The position numbers and the translations under genes were made by a program. A DNA stretch of 64,000 nt from Ophiura sarsii. Lineage: Eukaryota > Echinodermata > Ophiuroidea > Amphilepidida > Ophiuridae. The number at the start of each line of letters is the position of its first letter. Positions within the stretch are counted from its first letter, which is position 1. The notes under the pieces are model-generated. The model was given only the letters and a program-made list of their open reading frames with translations, had not been told where the DNA came from and searched no databases. Below are positions 37,210 through 49,455 of this stretch, piece after piece. The stretch spans positions 15,703,416 through 15,767,415 of the forward strand of contig CM069448.1 of the NCBI GenBank assembly GCA_035610835.1. The letters are read 5' to 3'.

Positions 37210-38800
37210 CTACCCTCACCCAACTCAATATGAATGGATACATTAAAAAATAAAATTCGCCGCCTCCGGCGGCGCAAAAAAAAAAAATTCACCCCTTGCG
37301 GCGGCCAAAAAAAAAGAAATTCTCCCCCGAACCCAACTTCCTACCCGCCCCCCTGAAAATCAAATGGTGCGTCCCTAAGGGTCTTCAATTGGGAGTGGCA
37401 TGAAGGGGACAAGCCTGTGACCAGGGGGGGGGGGGGGGAGCATAGCCGACTATTTTTTTTTAATATACATAGAGACTATAGAGTTTGTCGTTTTCATTGG
37501 GGACGAGCCTCTTCTGTTATATTACCTGCCATGGTTATATCTATGTATGGTGTACGTCTAAAATATGCTCGAGTGTCATTAATAGAGTTTTCCCTCATCT
37601 TATGTCGGTTCAAACACAATCTGTGGATAAATAGAACTTATTTCTTCAAATGAGCGGTTAAAATGATGAGACAGGCACGTTTGAGAAGTCTTTTTTATTA
37701 CATTACTTTAGTATGTTAAACATGTTAAACAACGGACATTATTAAACAAAATACTCCGGTCGTCCTGATTTACGTTGATGACATTGGACATAATTCTTAT
37801 GTTGTCAATGTATATAGACATCATCAATTGATAGTCTGATCTTCCACTTTCAGCCTGGCGATTCGTATACATAACTTTTGTTCCAAAAAGATCAAATAAA
37901 GTTATGTATATGTATTATGAAATAATCAAATATCCAGTGACTTCGGAGGGTGCCCTCTTACCTTTTTATCGCTGTAGTTGTAGTTTGTTATGGTCCCGAT
38001 TGACGCACTTTCATTCAAACGAAAGGTGGCGCTATACATGTTTCGGTTCAACCAGACGACGCTAGACATGATATGCCTAAATTTGCCAATTGGTATTGAT
38101 TTAAACACGTAATTGCAGATACCCATCGAAAACTAAATTTAATAATCCCATCCCCTCTCCTCTTTTTTTGGTCAATGGATTTATCACAAAATGTTGCACA
38201 AAATTGAACCTAAACTTGCAAATAAATCTTATTGGGTCCCGTTAATAATCCCATCCCCTCTCCTCTTTTTTTGGTCAATGGATTTATCACAAAATGTTGC
38301 ACAAAATTGAACCTAAACTTGCAAATAAATCTTATTGGGTCCCCCTCAAATACTGATTTTTGTCACACCTCTTCCAAATGCACGGCATATATGAAAATGA
38401 CACAATCCTTAAATATTGCCAGAGAAGACTTGGCATACTATAAAGAAGCCTACGATATTGAAAAATGTGTTCTTGTATCAAATCACAACTGTCACGGAAA
38501 TCACTTACATTTCATCAATCATGTCGATGTAATCTCATAATTTTTTGTTTCGATGTAAACATTCACGAAGTTCTGTTATAACAGGCTTCTGATGGTGAAA
38601 TGAACCTTTAAAGAAATAATGAGACGTTGGCGTTGGCGTAACTAAGGGTCTTCAATCGGACATTTAATAAACAAATACTCCGGTCGTCCTGATTTATATT
38701 GATGACATATTGTATATAATTCTTGTGTTGTCAATGTATATAGACATCAATCGATAGGATCATACTCCAATTGTGTACGCATTATCCACAAGTATTTTCG
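35700..38800 (+). repeat. Cluster of diverged direct duplications
   Basis: 'aataatcaaatacccagtga' followed by 'cttcggaggg' and then 'gaaaggtggcgctat' occurs near 36106, 36508 and 37921. 'gttgtcaatgtatatagaca' occurs near 35983, 37802 and 38727. 'aaatattgc..gagaagacttggcata' occurs at about 35697, 36937 and 38413. Inside, a 98-bp unit starting AATCCCATCCCCTCTCCTCT is tandemly doubled (38144-38241, 38242-38340). It looks like repeated local duplication of a non-coding segment. Confidence 0.8.
37069..37375. mobile_element. Harbinger-like MITE, GGGACGCACC family, complete copy
   Basis: 307 bp, GGGACGCACCATTAGATTTT / AAAATCAAATGGTGCGTCCC, with TTA on the left and TAA on the right (TWA class). It carries an A-run of about 36 (37171-37206). 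It sits in one member of the 35.7-38.8 kb duplication: the other copies read 'aactaagggtcttcaat' without it, giving an empty-site comparison. Confidence 0.85.
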
Positions 38801-39914
38801 CATACATAACTTAATAAATTTTGAAAATTGTAAAATAAAAAAATGGCCTTATCCTAGAAAGTGAGGAAGGAGGGCTTAATAGAAATGTGTTCCAAGACCC
38901 CTGGTATAGTTAAATGTCTTTTTAAAAAACAAAACAATGGCAACACAATTTAATTGAAATGGGGAAAATAATTTGCATTGTTGTTCTTTTTTTAAACCCT
39001 GTTCCACGGTCTGGCCCGACCGACACAGATTTTGTTAATCCCGTTTTCCTGTAAATAATACCGAATTCCGACAGATCCTTGTTAAACAGATTCGCCATTT
39101 TGTGACGCTCATTTCATACCTCATTTGTCATTTTATCAGAAGCATTGGAGATTAATAGTGGCCCCTCCTATATATACGCATATTCTTCCCCGCTTGAGGT
39201 TACTTCTATAACACGCCATATGCTTTAAATACGAAATGTAGATTTGGGCCAATCGTGTCCATCATCGTCTGGTGTGTTGTAAAATGTTGAATAGCGCCAT
39301 CTATGATACAAGTATAGGGTGTTTAAAAGATTTAGGATGTTGTCATCAAATAAATTTGTAGCCTATGTTCAATGAAATGCCCAAAGTTATTATTACACTG
39401 ATAATGGTGACCCATACTATCAAATACATAAAAACCGATGATTTGGTTAATTATTAAAAAAAACTTACCAAGGGATGCTGGCAAATATAGAGTTTTAAAC
39501 ATGACAGGCTTATTTGAGGGAAAGAGTTGGAAAGGGAAATATGGGACCTTAAACCGTACTCGTCGTATACGCGTAGGACCCGTACCCGTCATATGTTCTG
39601 GGACCCAAACTGTGCCCTTCTATACCACAGTGGGTTCACTCCGGGGGGGGGGGGGGGGGGGTACTCGGATTTGGTTTGGTCGGGGGTGTGCCGCTGGAGA
39701 TTCAAAACCCCTACCCATTTCTAAGGGTGATTTTTAGGGGTTTTGCTTAAGGAATGCACGAATTTGGTTGTAAGGCGAGAATTCGGTGACCGAGAAGCAA
39801 AGAAAAGTGGGAGTCATTGGGTAAGAGACTGCTAAAATCAAAAATGGTTTGCTTGGGTGAACATTTTGTGGAATATTGTCTTTGGGTAAAGTAGTTAATT
39901 CCCGAAATTAAAAA

Positions 39915-40170
39915 GGGTCAATGGAATCGTCCAATAGCCACTTCGTGGTCGTCCATTGTCACTTCGTCAAATAACCATTTCGTCGTCCATTCGTCACTTC
40001 ATCCAATGGCTAATTCGACCAATAGCCAATTCGTCCAATAACCTCTTCGTGCAAAAGCCACTTCGTCCAATTGTTCGTCAAATAGTCACTTCGTCCAATT
40101 TGCACTTATTCCAATTATATCCACTTCGTCCAATAGCCAAGCCACTTCGTCCCGGCACTTCGAAGCTTGG
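39915..40170 (+). repeat. Degenerate tandem repeat 'caatagccacttcgtc'
   Basis: Roughly 12-14 irregular copies of variants of 'cgtccaatagccacttcgtc' (unit about 16-21 bp). No coding significance seen. Confidence 0.7.
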
Positions 40171-41790
40171 CTTCGTCCAAACGCCAAGCTAGTTGTCTTA
40201 TACTAGCTTGTTGATCATTATGAAGAGAAAAAGAAATGACTGGTGACCTGAGCTGCTCGTGTGCCTTTTACCATGTTTAATACCATGTTTACCACTCAAA
40301 CAAATAGCCGACCGCCTACTTTAATATAGTAACATAGCGAATGTTTCGGCTGGTCGTCAACCAGCACCTCAAGCATCGGCATGGGAAGATAATTCAGAGT
40401 TTCTAGAAGTTGGAATTCCCATAAATCAAAAGATGATCGTGTAAAATGGTAATGTGTCCATTTAGGTTTGAGTTTATTAGAGAGAAAGTCCATACGATAA
40501 ATTATCTGGTGCATTACCGATGCCTTAAGACATTGGTTACATGATCATGTTCATTATCATCTCTAGCATACCATGAAATGCTGAAACACAGCACCGTGTC
40601 AATGGAATGGGAATGAAACCAACAATTTCTTGGGTCTTATTATTAGGATGTAATAAGATACAGATTTTAATATAGTTCGATACCTCGGATTTTGTAAAAA
40701 AAAAACGATCACATTAATTTTGTGAGTATAGTATTTTCAGGGTTTTCCACCTATAGAAATCGTTATAAGGGAGGTCCTCTGAACACGGTGATACCAATCA
40801 CGTCACACAATCTGACCATGCTTACCGTTTCCAGCTAACTATATGTCAGGTAAACACCCTTCGCATTATTTGCAAAGATTTCTGTATATTTTTGTTATTG
40901 TGATTGATCTATTTAAATGAAAATGATGCTGAAGTTAAACTATTTGCTCGTAAAACAATTAAACTTATGTATGTAATCAGTTGATGATTGAATTTTAACT
41001 CGAGCCAGCGAGTTTGTGCCGTATTTTCCTTTGAAAAACCAACATCAAAAGCTTCTTTTCATCACTCAGCAGTATTGTTCACGAAATGCACACAAACTAC
41101 CTTAAAAATTGAAATGTATAGGGGAATCTGATTAAAAGGAGTGTAGCTTGCGGCTAAAATACCGCGTTAGAAAATGGGTTGGCATAAAATGTGCCCCTTT
41201 TTCCTAATAAATGACCCGCCGCGCGAAGTGCAGTTTATTTGACATCAATAGACTTTTTCTTCAAGAATGTCAGCAACCAAGGTGCTAGAGGTCTTTAAGA
41301 AACATGGTCAACAATACAGGGTAAAGATGGCAGTGTTTGTTCACGGTTTCTTAAGTTTCTTGCTAGAGACTTTCTTCAATAAAGTTAGGGCATTTACTTT
41401 TTGAAAGAAAGTGTTTTCTTTTTTTCTCCGGTGACCCGATATGTGAGCTAGCCCCCTAAAACTAAATCGACAATAACACAACACATGGCTATACTTTGAT
41501 CAAGGTATTCACTGGCAGGGGCGTTACTAGGGGTGACAAGGGTGGTCATCAGCTCGAGGGTGGAATTTTTAAGAATGGGGAATTATTAAGAATGGGGGAA
41601 AGGGAATCATTGAGGTGCGGTGTGGGTGAAAACATTCTTTTTGTGTATGGGGGAAATTAAATTGATTTTACAATTTTGACATTGGTTATAAAACCCCATC
41701 CCTATATATGTTCTTCGCGGCTATTGCTGATGTTATACTCGTGCCGTCCCCACCATACACCCTCGATCGTGCCAACAGTGTGCTCCTTAT
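40171..41790. other. Intergenic stretch, no gene identified
   Basis: No recognisable gene or clear repeat structure. 'aggggcgttactaggggtga' near 41518 resembles the G-rich end of repeats at 28254 and 44841. Confidence 0.45.
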
Positions 41791-42570
41791 ACAGGGTAAA
41801 AAAAAGTAAGTCCCCTAAAATTCGATCGCGTTTGTTTGCATAACTCCACACAAAAATGTATGTTTTGAAAAATTGAAACGTTTATGAAAAGAAGAAACAC
41901 TTGGCTACCCATCAAAAGTATTTTTGTTTCAATAGCAATCACATTTTTCCAAAATGATGTTTTTAGAAAAAGTGGCACTTTTCAAAATCGTATGCAAGAA
42001 AGTTACAAAAATGTTTCCAGTGCTATTCAAAATATTGTCTTTATTTTCAATTAAAAAGAAAGTATTTTCTTTCTTTAGCTGTCCTTAATTAAAATTATGA
42101 ATACGATTATTTTATTTCATGCACGACTAGCCAATAGTGTCCACCATTCACGTCAGTAACTTCCCTGTATTGTTGAAAAGTGCCACTAAACATCATTTTT
42201 GAGAATTGTGACTTTTTGGGAAAGGTAAACATGATATTGAAAAGGGGAAACTGTTTGTGTAGTCAAAGGTTTTACCTTTTCGTAAATTTTTCAATCTCTC
42301 AAAACGCTTAATTGTGGGTGGATTTGTGCACATAAACTCGTATAAAATCTTGAAAAGTGCCAACTTTTTTTTAAACATCATTTTTGTGAAATGTGACTAT
42401 TTTGGTCAAAGTAATAATGATATTGAAATAAAAAAAACCTTCTATGGGTAGCCAAGTGCTTTTGATTTTCATTAGTGTTTCAATCTCTGAAAACGTTCAA
42501 TTTTGTGTAGAGTTATGTAAGCAAACGTAATCAAAATTTAGGGGGGGAATTACTTTTTTGACCCCTTTAC
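41791..42570. mobile_element. About 780-bp foldback element, mariner-like ends
   Basis: 'acagggtaaaaaaaagtaag' at 41791 is mirrored by 'ttacttttttgacccctt' near 42550-42567. Arms pair further through 'gtttgcataactccacaca' / 'gtgtagagttatgtaagcaaa' and 'ggctacccatcaaaag'. Flanks read TATA/TATA. Arms are moderately diverged. Non-coding. Confidence 0.65.
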
Positions 42571-42701
42571 TATACATAAATAGCACTGATGACGCTGAAG
42601 ATTTCCTGCATTGAATTGGATTTGTAACCTACTACTATATTACAACCAAGTTGCATTTCCAAATCCAATGGTAACAAATCGTCAAACATGTGTTGTGCTT
42701 T

Positions 42702-42738
<37 letters not shown>

Positions 42739-42817
42739 ACATCTCTGATCATTGTGGTCCGAACTAATAATCGTTATTTTCGTTAGAGCGCGTGTCCCCG
42801 TCTTCCCCCTCCTAAAG

Positions 42818-43240
42818 AGTCCACTGTCTGAGGGGGTCCCATGTGCATGAAAGAGACCCTCGGTTACACATCAATGACCCAGACCATCAGACATACCAAA
42901 TAATTAAGGGTAGGCCTAAAGACAATTTGTGGATATTGTTACGGCCTCGTAGTCTATGAAGCCATATAATTATACCAACCATGAATGTTTCAAGTGATCA
43001 ATTCTGCCTCAACAGAAAGCGTTATTTATGCCATTCTTAGGCAATATGTTTTTGCGGCCATTTTGAAAACGCTCTCTAGCGGACAATCTTCCACGGTAGG
43101 CCTACCAATTGTCTATACACTCACTTGTTTGGTATGTGTGATGGTTGTGTCATTTCTGTGAAGAGTAGCCGATGGTCTCTTTCATGCACACGGACCCCCC
43201 CCCCCCCCCCCCCCCCCCCCATCAGACAATGCATGGACTA
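42818..43240. mobile_element. About 420-bp foldback element with poly-C in one arm
   Basis: 'agtccactgtctgagggggt' (left) pairs with 'cagacaatgcatggact' (right), and 'catgtgcatgaaagagacc' pairs with 'ggtctctttcatgcacac'. The left-arm 'gggggtccc' corresponds to a 26-base C run on the right (43195-43220). This suggests homopolymer expansion after insertion in only one arm. Confidence 0.65.
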
Positions 43241-43510
43241 TGACTTTTAAGAAGATTTTAAGGTCTTCCCACGATGCATTGCGCAAACGCCACACACGAT
43301 GCATTTTAGAAATAAGAAAAGGAACACTGGTAACTCATTGATTCCGTGAAAACTAGAACCTGTCCTAGAGCTCCAACGATGAACACGCTAAGCCATGATT
43401 GTGTGAATATGTGTATGGGAACCGAGACAAATTGGAGACCAGAATTAGGGCATTTGCAAAAACGTAATGCATTGTGGTCGTGTCTTTAAAATCTTCTTTG
43501 GACGTAACTA
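43241..43510. repeat. Weak inverted repeat
   Basis: 'ttttaagaagattttaa...cgatgcattgcgcaaa' pairs imperfectly with 'tttgcaaaaacgtaatgcattgtgg...aaaatcttc'. It abuts the previous foldback. Origin unclear. Confidence 0.45.
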
Positions 43511-44530
43511 TCACTGGACGTAAAACAACAACATGATTATAGACACTACCAAATTAATTCGTGTAAGGCCTAATCAATTTCAAATTTAATGAGGTATACT
43601 AGAGAGAATGCAAAATCAAGTAAAAATCTTGTGTAGACCTAATGTTCGAGGTGTTAGCGTATATACCTGTGTGTTCAATAATATTTCAGAATAAATTGAA
43701 AGATTTTCGTATTTTCATATTTTTTGTATTATGATGTTAGTAATAGTAGCGTCTGTAGGCCTATTGGTATACAATCATGACAATTTGAAACCCCGCATTT
43801 AGTGTTTGCAAATAGTTTGTATACATTTATCAAATTGGATTATAATTGGCGTACCGTATATTATTCTCTCTTCCTTTACTTTTTTTCCTTGAAGTGACAA
43901 AAACTTTCTACTATTATTTCATTTCGAGTGAAATACCTATCCGTTCTTGACTACAAGTCCCCCGGCGAGGGCCACTTTATTATTATTCTATGTCGCACGG
44001 CGTGAAAACCAGACTTGAACAAAAACCATTACAAAACAGAGAGGCAATGAAGAAAAAACCATTCACCCGAAAGTTAAGCAAATAACGAGGAGTATTGAAC
44101 ACTGAAAAACTATCCTAGTGTGAACCTCATAAGTATAATGAATAACTTGAACTTGCCTACCAATTGAATATGGTCGGTTCCGCTATTGAACAAATACAAC
44201 AAGTCCAATCGGAGGTACAAAACTTTTTAATACATATAATGGTTGAGTTGAGTGGTGGGATAGTTTGAACAAGACCGTCGATTAACAAGTGTATTTTGAC
44301 GGGACAAATAGAGTTTAACCAATATTAAGGGGTTCCCGTACCTTGAATTGAATTTATTTCCAATTAATGTAGGTACAAAACTGTTCAATATCAATATATT
44401 TTATACACGACGAACTTTTCACAGGATAGCTTTTGCCAATGTGGCCCTTTATATTATTAGCCTAATCTGGCGTACATCGAATTAAAAAGGAGGCGAATTA
44501 AAAAGGAGGTTTAGCGGCGTTATCGACTGC
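43511..44530. other. Intergenic AT-rich stretch
   Basis: No gene, repeat or element identified. Confidence 0.5.
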
Positions 44531-44634
44531 TGGAAGAAAAATTGTAGGCGTACATTATTGCTTCTGACAATTCGCACCCCCCCCCCCCCCCGAATTGTCA
44601 GAAGCAATAATGTACGTCTACAATTTTTCTTCCA
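44531..44634. repeat. Hairpin with 44-bp stem and poly-C loop
   Basis: 'tggaagaaaaattgtaggcg...gacaattcg' (44531-44574) pairs almost perfectly with 'cgaattgtcagaagcaataa...tttttcttcca' (44591-44634). The loop is CA plus about 14 C. The very high arm identity implies recent formation or active correction. Confidence 0.8.
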
Positions 44635-44840
44635 TCAGCCTTTTCAAAAAAAAATCACCGGAAGTGATAGAGCTAGTTTTTTTTCCGTCGGAGACACGCT
44701 GATTTTCTAATTTTTCTGTTCCATTATGGTGTCATAGTTTACCTTTCTTGTTGGTCGACGCACAGAAATACCGGAAGTAGTTTTTGGAGATATTTTGAGG
44801 GGGATTTTTTTGGGGGAGTGTGGATTTTCTGTTTTTTGCA

Positions 44841-45324
44841 GTGGCGTAGCTAGGTTATTGATATTGGGGGGGGGGGGCAGAAATGATAATGAACCGACAA
44901 GATTTTTGTGAGTCAAATATGCGCGCGTAGCGCGCGAAAATATTCGAATTTGCACCTATTTTTTGCACGATCGAGGTACATTTGTGACTCTAAACAAGCA
45001 AAGAATATTGCGTTTTCGAAATTTTTTCATCTGTGTACACATTTTCCGGGGAAGATTTTCAAAGGGGGGCGATCGCCACCGTCGCCCCCCCCCCCCCCCC
45101 CCCCCCCCCCCCCCATCTGACGGGCCTGCCCTCATGCTGTGTTCCGGCGGTTTGACGACAAACCAAGGAACTGTAGGCAAATCAGTGTGTGCCAAGAGAG
45201 AAGCGCAAAAGGGAGGAAAATACTCATTTTATTCAATATCAAAACCCCATAAAGCGTTAAATAAATTACTGATTTTCGGTCTTCCTTATTTTCAAATTCC
45301 GGCCGCCCCCTGGGCTACGCCACC
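44841..45324. mobile_element. Probable DNA transposon with GTGGCGTAGC ends (hAT-like)
   Basis: 'cagtggcgtagctaggttat' near 44839 is mirrored by 'cctgggctacgccac' ending at 45324. Elements with CAGTGGCGTAGC-type ends are widespread in animal genomes and usually hAT-related. I could not find the expected 8-bp duplication. Interior G-run (44866-44877) and C30 run (45085-45114). Open frames here are short and unlike transposase. Confidence 0.55.
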
Positions 45325-46010
45325 ATTAAGTTTGCGAAAATGAAGACTGGAATAATATGTGACAAATCAGGCATGCTCTGACCATTTTGAAGATACTGCA
45401 ATATCTTCAAGTTTGTCAGTGGTAATTTCCATATGACATGCATTAGGATCCCTATACTAGTGGTGGAGTGATAACATGAGAATCGACTTCGAGGTAAGGA
45501 CTATTTTGGTTGCCCTTAAAACTGATCTATAGTGAACTTCCGTATGGGACCGTGTAGACTGTTTAAGGGCATAACGGCGTTCAAGATTATAGGCCTATTG
45601 TATATATATAGAAAAGTTGTTGCTTTACAATCCAATTTCTCAGGCCTAGGTGCTTTTACCGTACATTGACCAAATGACCAGATTACCAGAAAAATCAGTA
45701 TTGGTATTTCTGAAAATTTAAAGAGACATAAAGGGGACATTCACATAATAAGACAAAACGCCTTCAAGGGAAATAGTTCAGCCACCCATTTCACTATAAT
45801 TAGGGGTCAAAGGTATGTTGCTCAAATTAGATGAGAAAGTTGTATACTTAGCCTTTTGCCGATTTTATACAATCATTATATGAAGTCACTTAGTGGGTGT
45901 GTCGGTTTCTTAAAAGTAAGTTTTAAATTGTGCCAGCACTGGATGGCTGACAGGACTGGTGGTTCACACGATGTCACACAGTGTACTTGTCACTAAATTA
46001 TAATGGTCAC
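45325..46010. other. Intergenic stretch, no gene identified
   Basis: No recognisable coding sequence or repeat. Confidence 0.5.
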
Positions 46011-46014
46011 ATTG

Positions 46015-46104
46015 CCAATGCCATGTTTACAGAAGACCACATTTTACAGAGTATAACGTTATCATGGTTATAATTATGTGTGGCTTCTTGTAGTTGTAGC
46101 CCCC

Positions 46105-46142
<38 letters not shown>

Positions 46143-46340
46143 TTGGACAATGTAGCTACCTTTCCTTCCACGTTCTCAAGACGAAACGACAACTATGGCC
46201 ACATTTTATCAATAAGATAGCAGGAAAGGTTAAAACAGACTAAGCATTATATTAAAGGACGTAAATGCCAATGTGACAGAAGACCACGTTTTACAGAGTA
46301 ACGTTATAATTATGTGTGGCTTCTTGTAGTTGTAGCTGTA
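46015..46340 (+). repeat. Direct duplication ahead of the 59-bp satellite
   Basis: 'agaagaccacattttacaga...gtgtggcttcttgtagttgtagc' (46030-46105) recurs at 46277-46338. The first copy ends in a C37 run (46106-46142); the second runs into the satellite. Confidence 0.75.
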
Positions 46341-48416
46341 GTTGTTCTACTATGGGTGTTATCATTGTAAGACGTGTATAGTGTTATCTTCAGAAGATAG
46401 CTACTAGGCGTTATCGTCGTATGATTAAACTATAGTGTAAAGTGTTATCTTATGAAGACAGATGCGTGTTATCGTCGTAACACAACTATAGTGTACAGTG
46501 TTATATTCAGAAGATCATTACTGGGTGTTATCATCGTAAGACAACTATAGAGTATAGAGTATAGTGTTATCATCAGAAGATAGCTACCGGGTGTTATCGT
46601 CGTAACACAACTATAGTGTATAGTGTTATCTTCAGAAGACAGCTACTGGGTGTTATCGTCGTAAGACAATTATAATGTAGATTGTTATCTTCAGAATATC
46701 ACTACTGGGTGTTATCGTCGTAAGACAACTATAGTGTTAGTTGTTATCTTCAGAAGATAGCTACTGGATGTTGTCGTCGTAAAATAACTATAATGTATAG
46801 TGTTATCGTAGTAAGACAACTATAGTGTATAGTGTTTGAATCTTCAAAGGATAGCTCATGGGTGCTATCGTCGTAAGACAACTATAGTGTACAGTGTTAT
46901 CTTCAGGTGTTATCCACTGTGTACAGTGTTAATCTTCAGAAGATAGCTAATGGATGTTGTCGTCGTAAGACCATTATTATAGTGTACAGTGTTATCTTCA
47001 GGTGTTATCGTCGTAAGATAACTATAGTTGTAGAGTGTTATCTTCTGCAGATAGCTATGGGTGTTATCGTCGTAAGATAACTATAGTGTATATTGTTATC
47101 TTCAGATGATCACTACTTGGTGTTGTCGTCGTAAGATAAATATAGTGTATAGTGTTATCTTCTGCAGATAGCTACGGGACGTTATCGTCGTAAGATTAAA
47201 CTATCGTGTATATTGTTATCTTGAGAAAATAGCTACTGGGTGCTATCGTCGTAGGACAATTATAGTGTAGATTGTTATCTTCAGAATATCACTACTGGGT
47301 GTTATCGTCGTAAGACAACTATAGTGTATAGTGTTATATTCAGAAGATAGCTACTGGGTGTTATCGCAGTAAGACAACTATAGTGTAAAGTTTTTGAATC
47401 TTCAGAGGATAGCTCATGGGTGCTATCGTCGTAAGACAACTATAGTGTATAGTGTTATCTTCAGAAGATAGCTACTGGGTGTTATCGTCGTAAGATTAAA
47501 CTATAGTGTATAGTGTTCTCTTCAGAATATAGCTACTGGGTATTATCGTCGTAACACAACTATAGTGTATAGTGTTATCTTCAGAAGAGCACTACTGAGT
47601 GTTATCGTCATAAGATAACTCTAGTGTATAGTGTTATCTTCAGAAGATGGTGTTATCGTCGTAGGTAACTATATAATAGTGTATAGTGTTATCTTCAGAA
47701 GATAGCTACAGGGTATTATCTTCGTAAGATTACACTATAGTGTATAGAGTTATCTTCAGAAGATAGCTACTGGGTGTTATCGTCGTAAGACAATTATAGT
47801 GTACAGTGTTATCTTCAGAAGATAGCTGCCGGGTGCTATCGCCGTAAGACAACTATAGTGTATAGTGTTATCTTCAGAAGATAGCTACTGGGTGTTATCG
47901 TCGTAAGACAAATAGTGTTATCTTCAGAAAATAGCTACTTGGTATTATCGTCGTAACACAACTATAGAATTATCTTCAGAAGATGGCTACTGGTTGCTAT
48001 TGTCGTAAGATAACTATAGTGTTTAGTGTTATCTTCAGAAGATAGCTACACTGTTAGAAAAAAACCCGTTTTTAAACGGTATAATACCGGCGTCCCAGCT
48101 GCCAGTATAATACCGATAAAATACAGTGGGCCGTTAAATATAATTTCCCGTTAATTAGAAAAACCCGTTTTTTAACGGTATAATACCGTTAAATAGCTGC
48201 CAGTTTTATACCGATAAAATACAACAAACCGTAAAATATAATGTCCCGTTAATTTATTTAGTTTTGACGTTATTTTACGAATGTGTTGTGAATAATTCCG
48301 GATATTTTAAGCAATTTTATGTGTGATTTGTTAATTTTATGTGTCAATTGTATGTGTCATATGTTTATTCTGCTTTCGCAATTTATTAAAGATTTTTAGA
48401 TGAACTTACCTTAACT

Positions 48417-48492
48417 TGACTGGACGGGGAATTGAACCCGGGACCTCTGTATTGTAAGTCGGACGCTTTATCGACTGAGCCAACGAAGTAGT
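48417..48492 (-). tRNA. tRNA-like sequence (Val-TAC-like), probable pseudogene
   Basis: On the - strand it has a D-arm-like GGCTCAGTCGATAAAGC, a seven-base loop CTTACAA (anticodon TAC) and a T-arm GGGTTCAATTCCC. The D stem, anticodon stem (TCCGA against TACAG) and T stem contain mismatches, and the acceptor arms do not pair well. It lies inside the 48049-49462 transposon, so I take it as a captured or tRNA-derived piece rather than a working gene. Confidence 0.4.
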
Positions 48493-48539
48493 TGATAATG
48501 TCGAAGTGTTTTGTGTTATATAAACTATTTATTCATAAG

Positions 48540-49455
48540 AAACCGTTAATATACAGGGAGTCGTTACATTACGGGGTTTTACAATTTTTTGTGTAAATAT
48601 TGTTTTAAAACGGTAAAAAACGTATATTATTCCTGTAAATTAACGTCAATTTTTAAGTTCGCTGTAAAAAACCGGAATATTTTAGAAATAACGTTGAAAT
48701 AACGTTAATGTAGAGGGAATCGTAAAATTACGGGGTCTTACCGTTTTGTGTGTGTAAATGTTGTTTTAAAACGGTAAAAACAGTATATTTATCCTGTAAA
48801 TTAACTTCAATTTTTACGTTTGCTGTAAAAAACCGGAATATTTTACAAATAACGGTAAAATAACGTTAATGTAAAGGGAATCGTAAAATTACGGGGTTTT
48901 ACCATTTTGTTGTTTAAAAATTGTTTTAAAACGGTAAAACCGTATGTTTTTTCCTGTAAATTAACATCAATTTCTACGTTTGCTGTAAAAAACCGGAATA
49001 TTTTACAAATAACGTTGAAATATCGGTAATGTAGAGGAAATCGTAAAATTACGGGGTTTTACCATTTCTTCGGTGTAAATATTGTTTTAAAACGGTAAAA
49101 AACGTTTATTTTTCCTGTTAATTAACATCAATTTTTACATTTGCTGTGAAAAAACGGATTACTTTACAAATAACGTTAAAATAACGTTTATGTAGAGGGA
49201 ATCGTAAAATTACGGGTTTTTTCCATTTCTTTGTGTAAATATTGTTTTAAAAAGGTAAAAAAACGTATTTTTCCTGTTAATTAACGTCAATTTTTACATT
49301 TGCTGTAAAAAACCGGAATATTTTACAAATAACGTAAAAATAAAGTTAATATAGAGGGAATCGTAAAATTACTGGTTTTTACCATTTTTTTGTGTAAATA
49401 CTGTTTTAAAACGGTAAAAACCGTATATTTTCCCTGTAAATTAACGTCCATTTCT
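48540..49455 (+). repeat. 160-bp tandem repeat inside the transposon
   Basis: 'cgtaaaattacggggtttta' starts at about 48562, 48721, 48882, 49042, 49203 and 49362 (spacing 159-161). Units also share 'aaccggaatattttacaaat' and 'gttttaaaacggtaaaaa'. Confidence 0.88.

Noticed and set aside
48417..48492. Functional tRNA-Val gene
   Set aside because: D, anticodon and T stems contain mismatches and acceptor arms do not pair; it lies inside a transposon.
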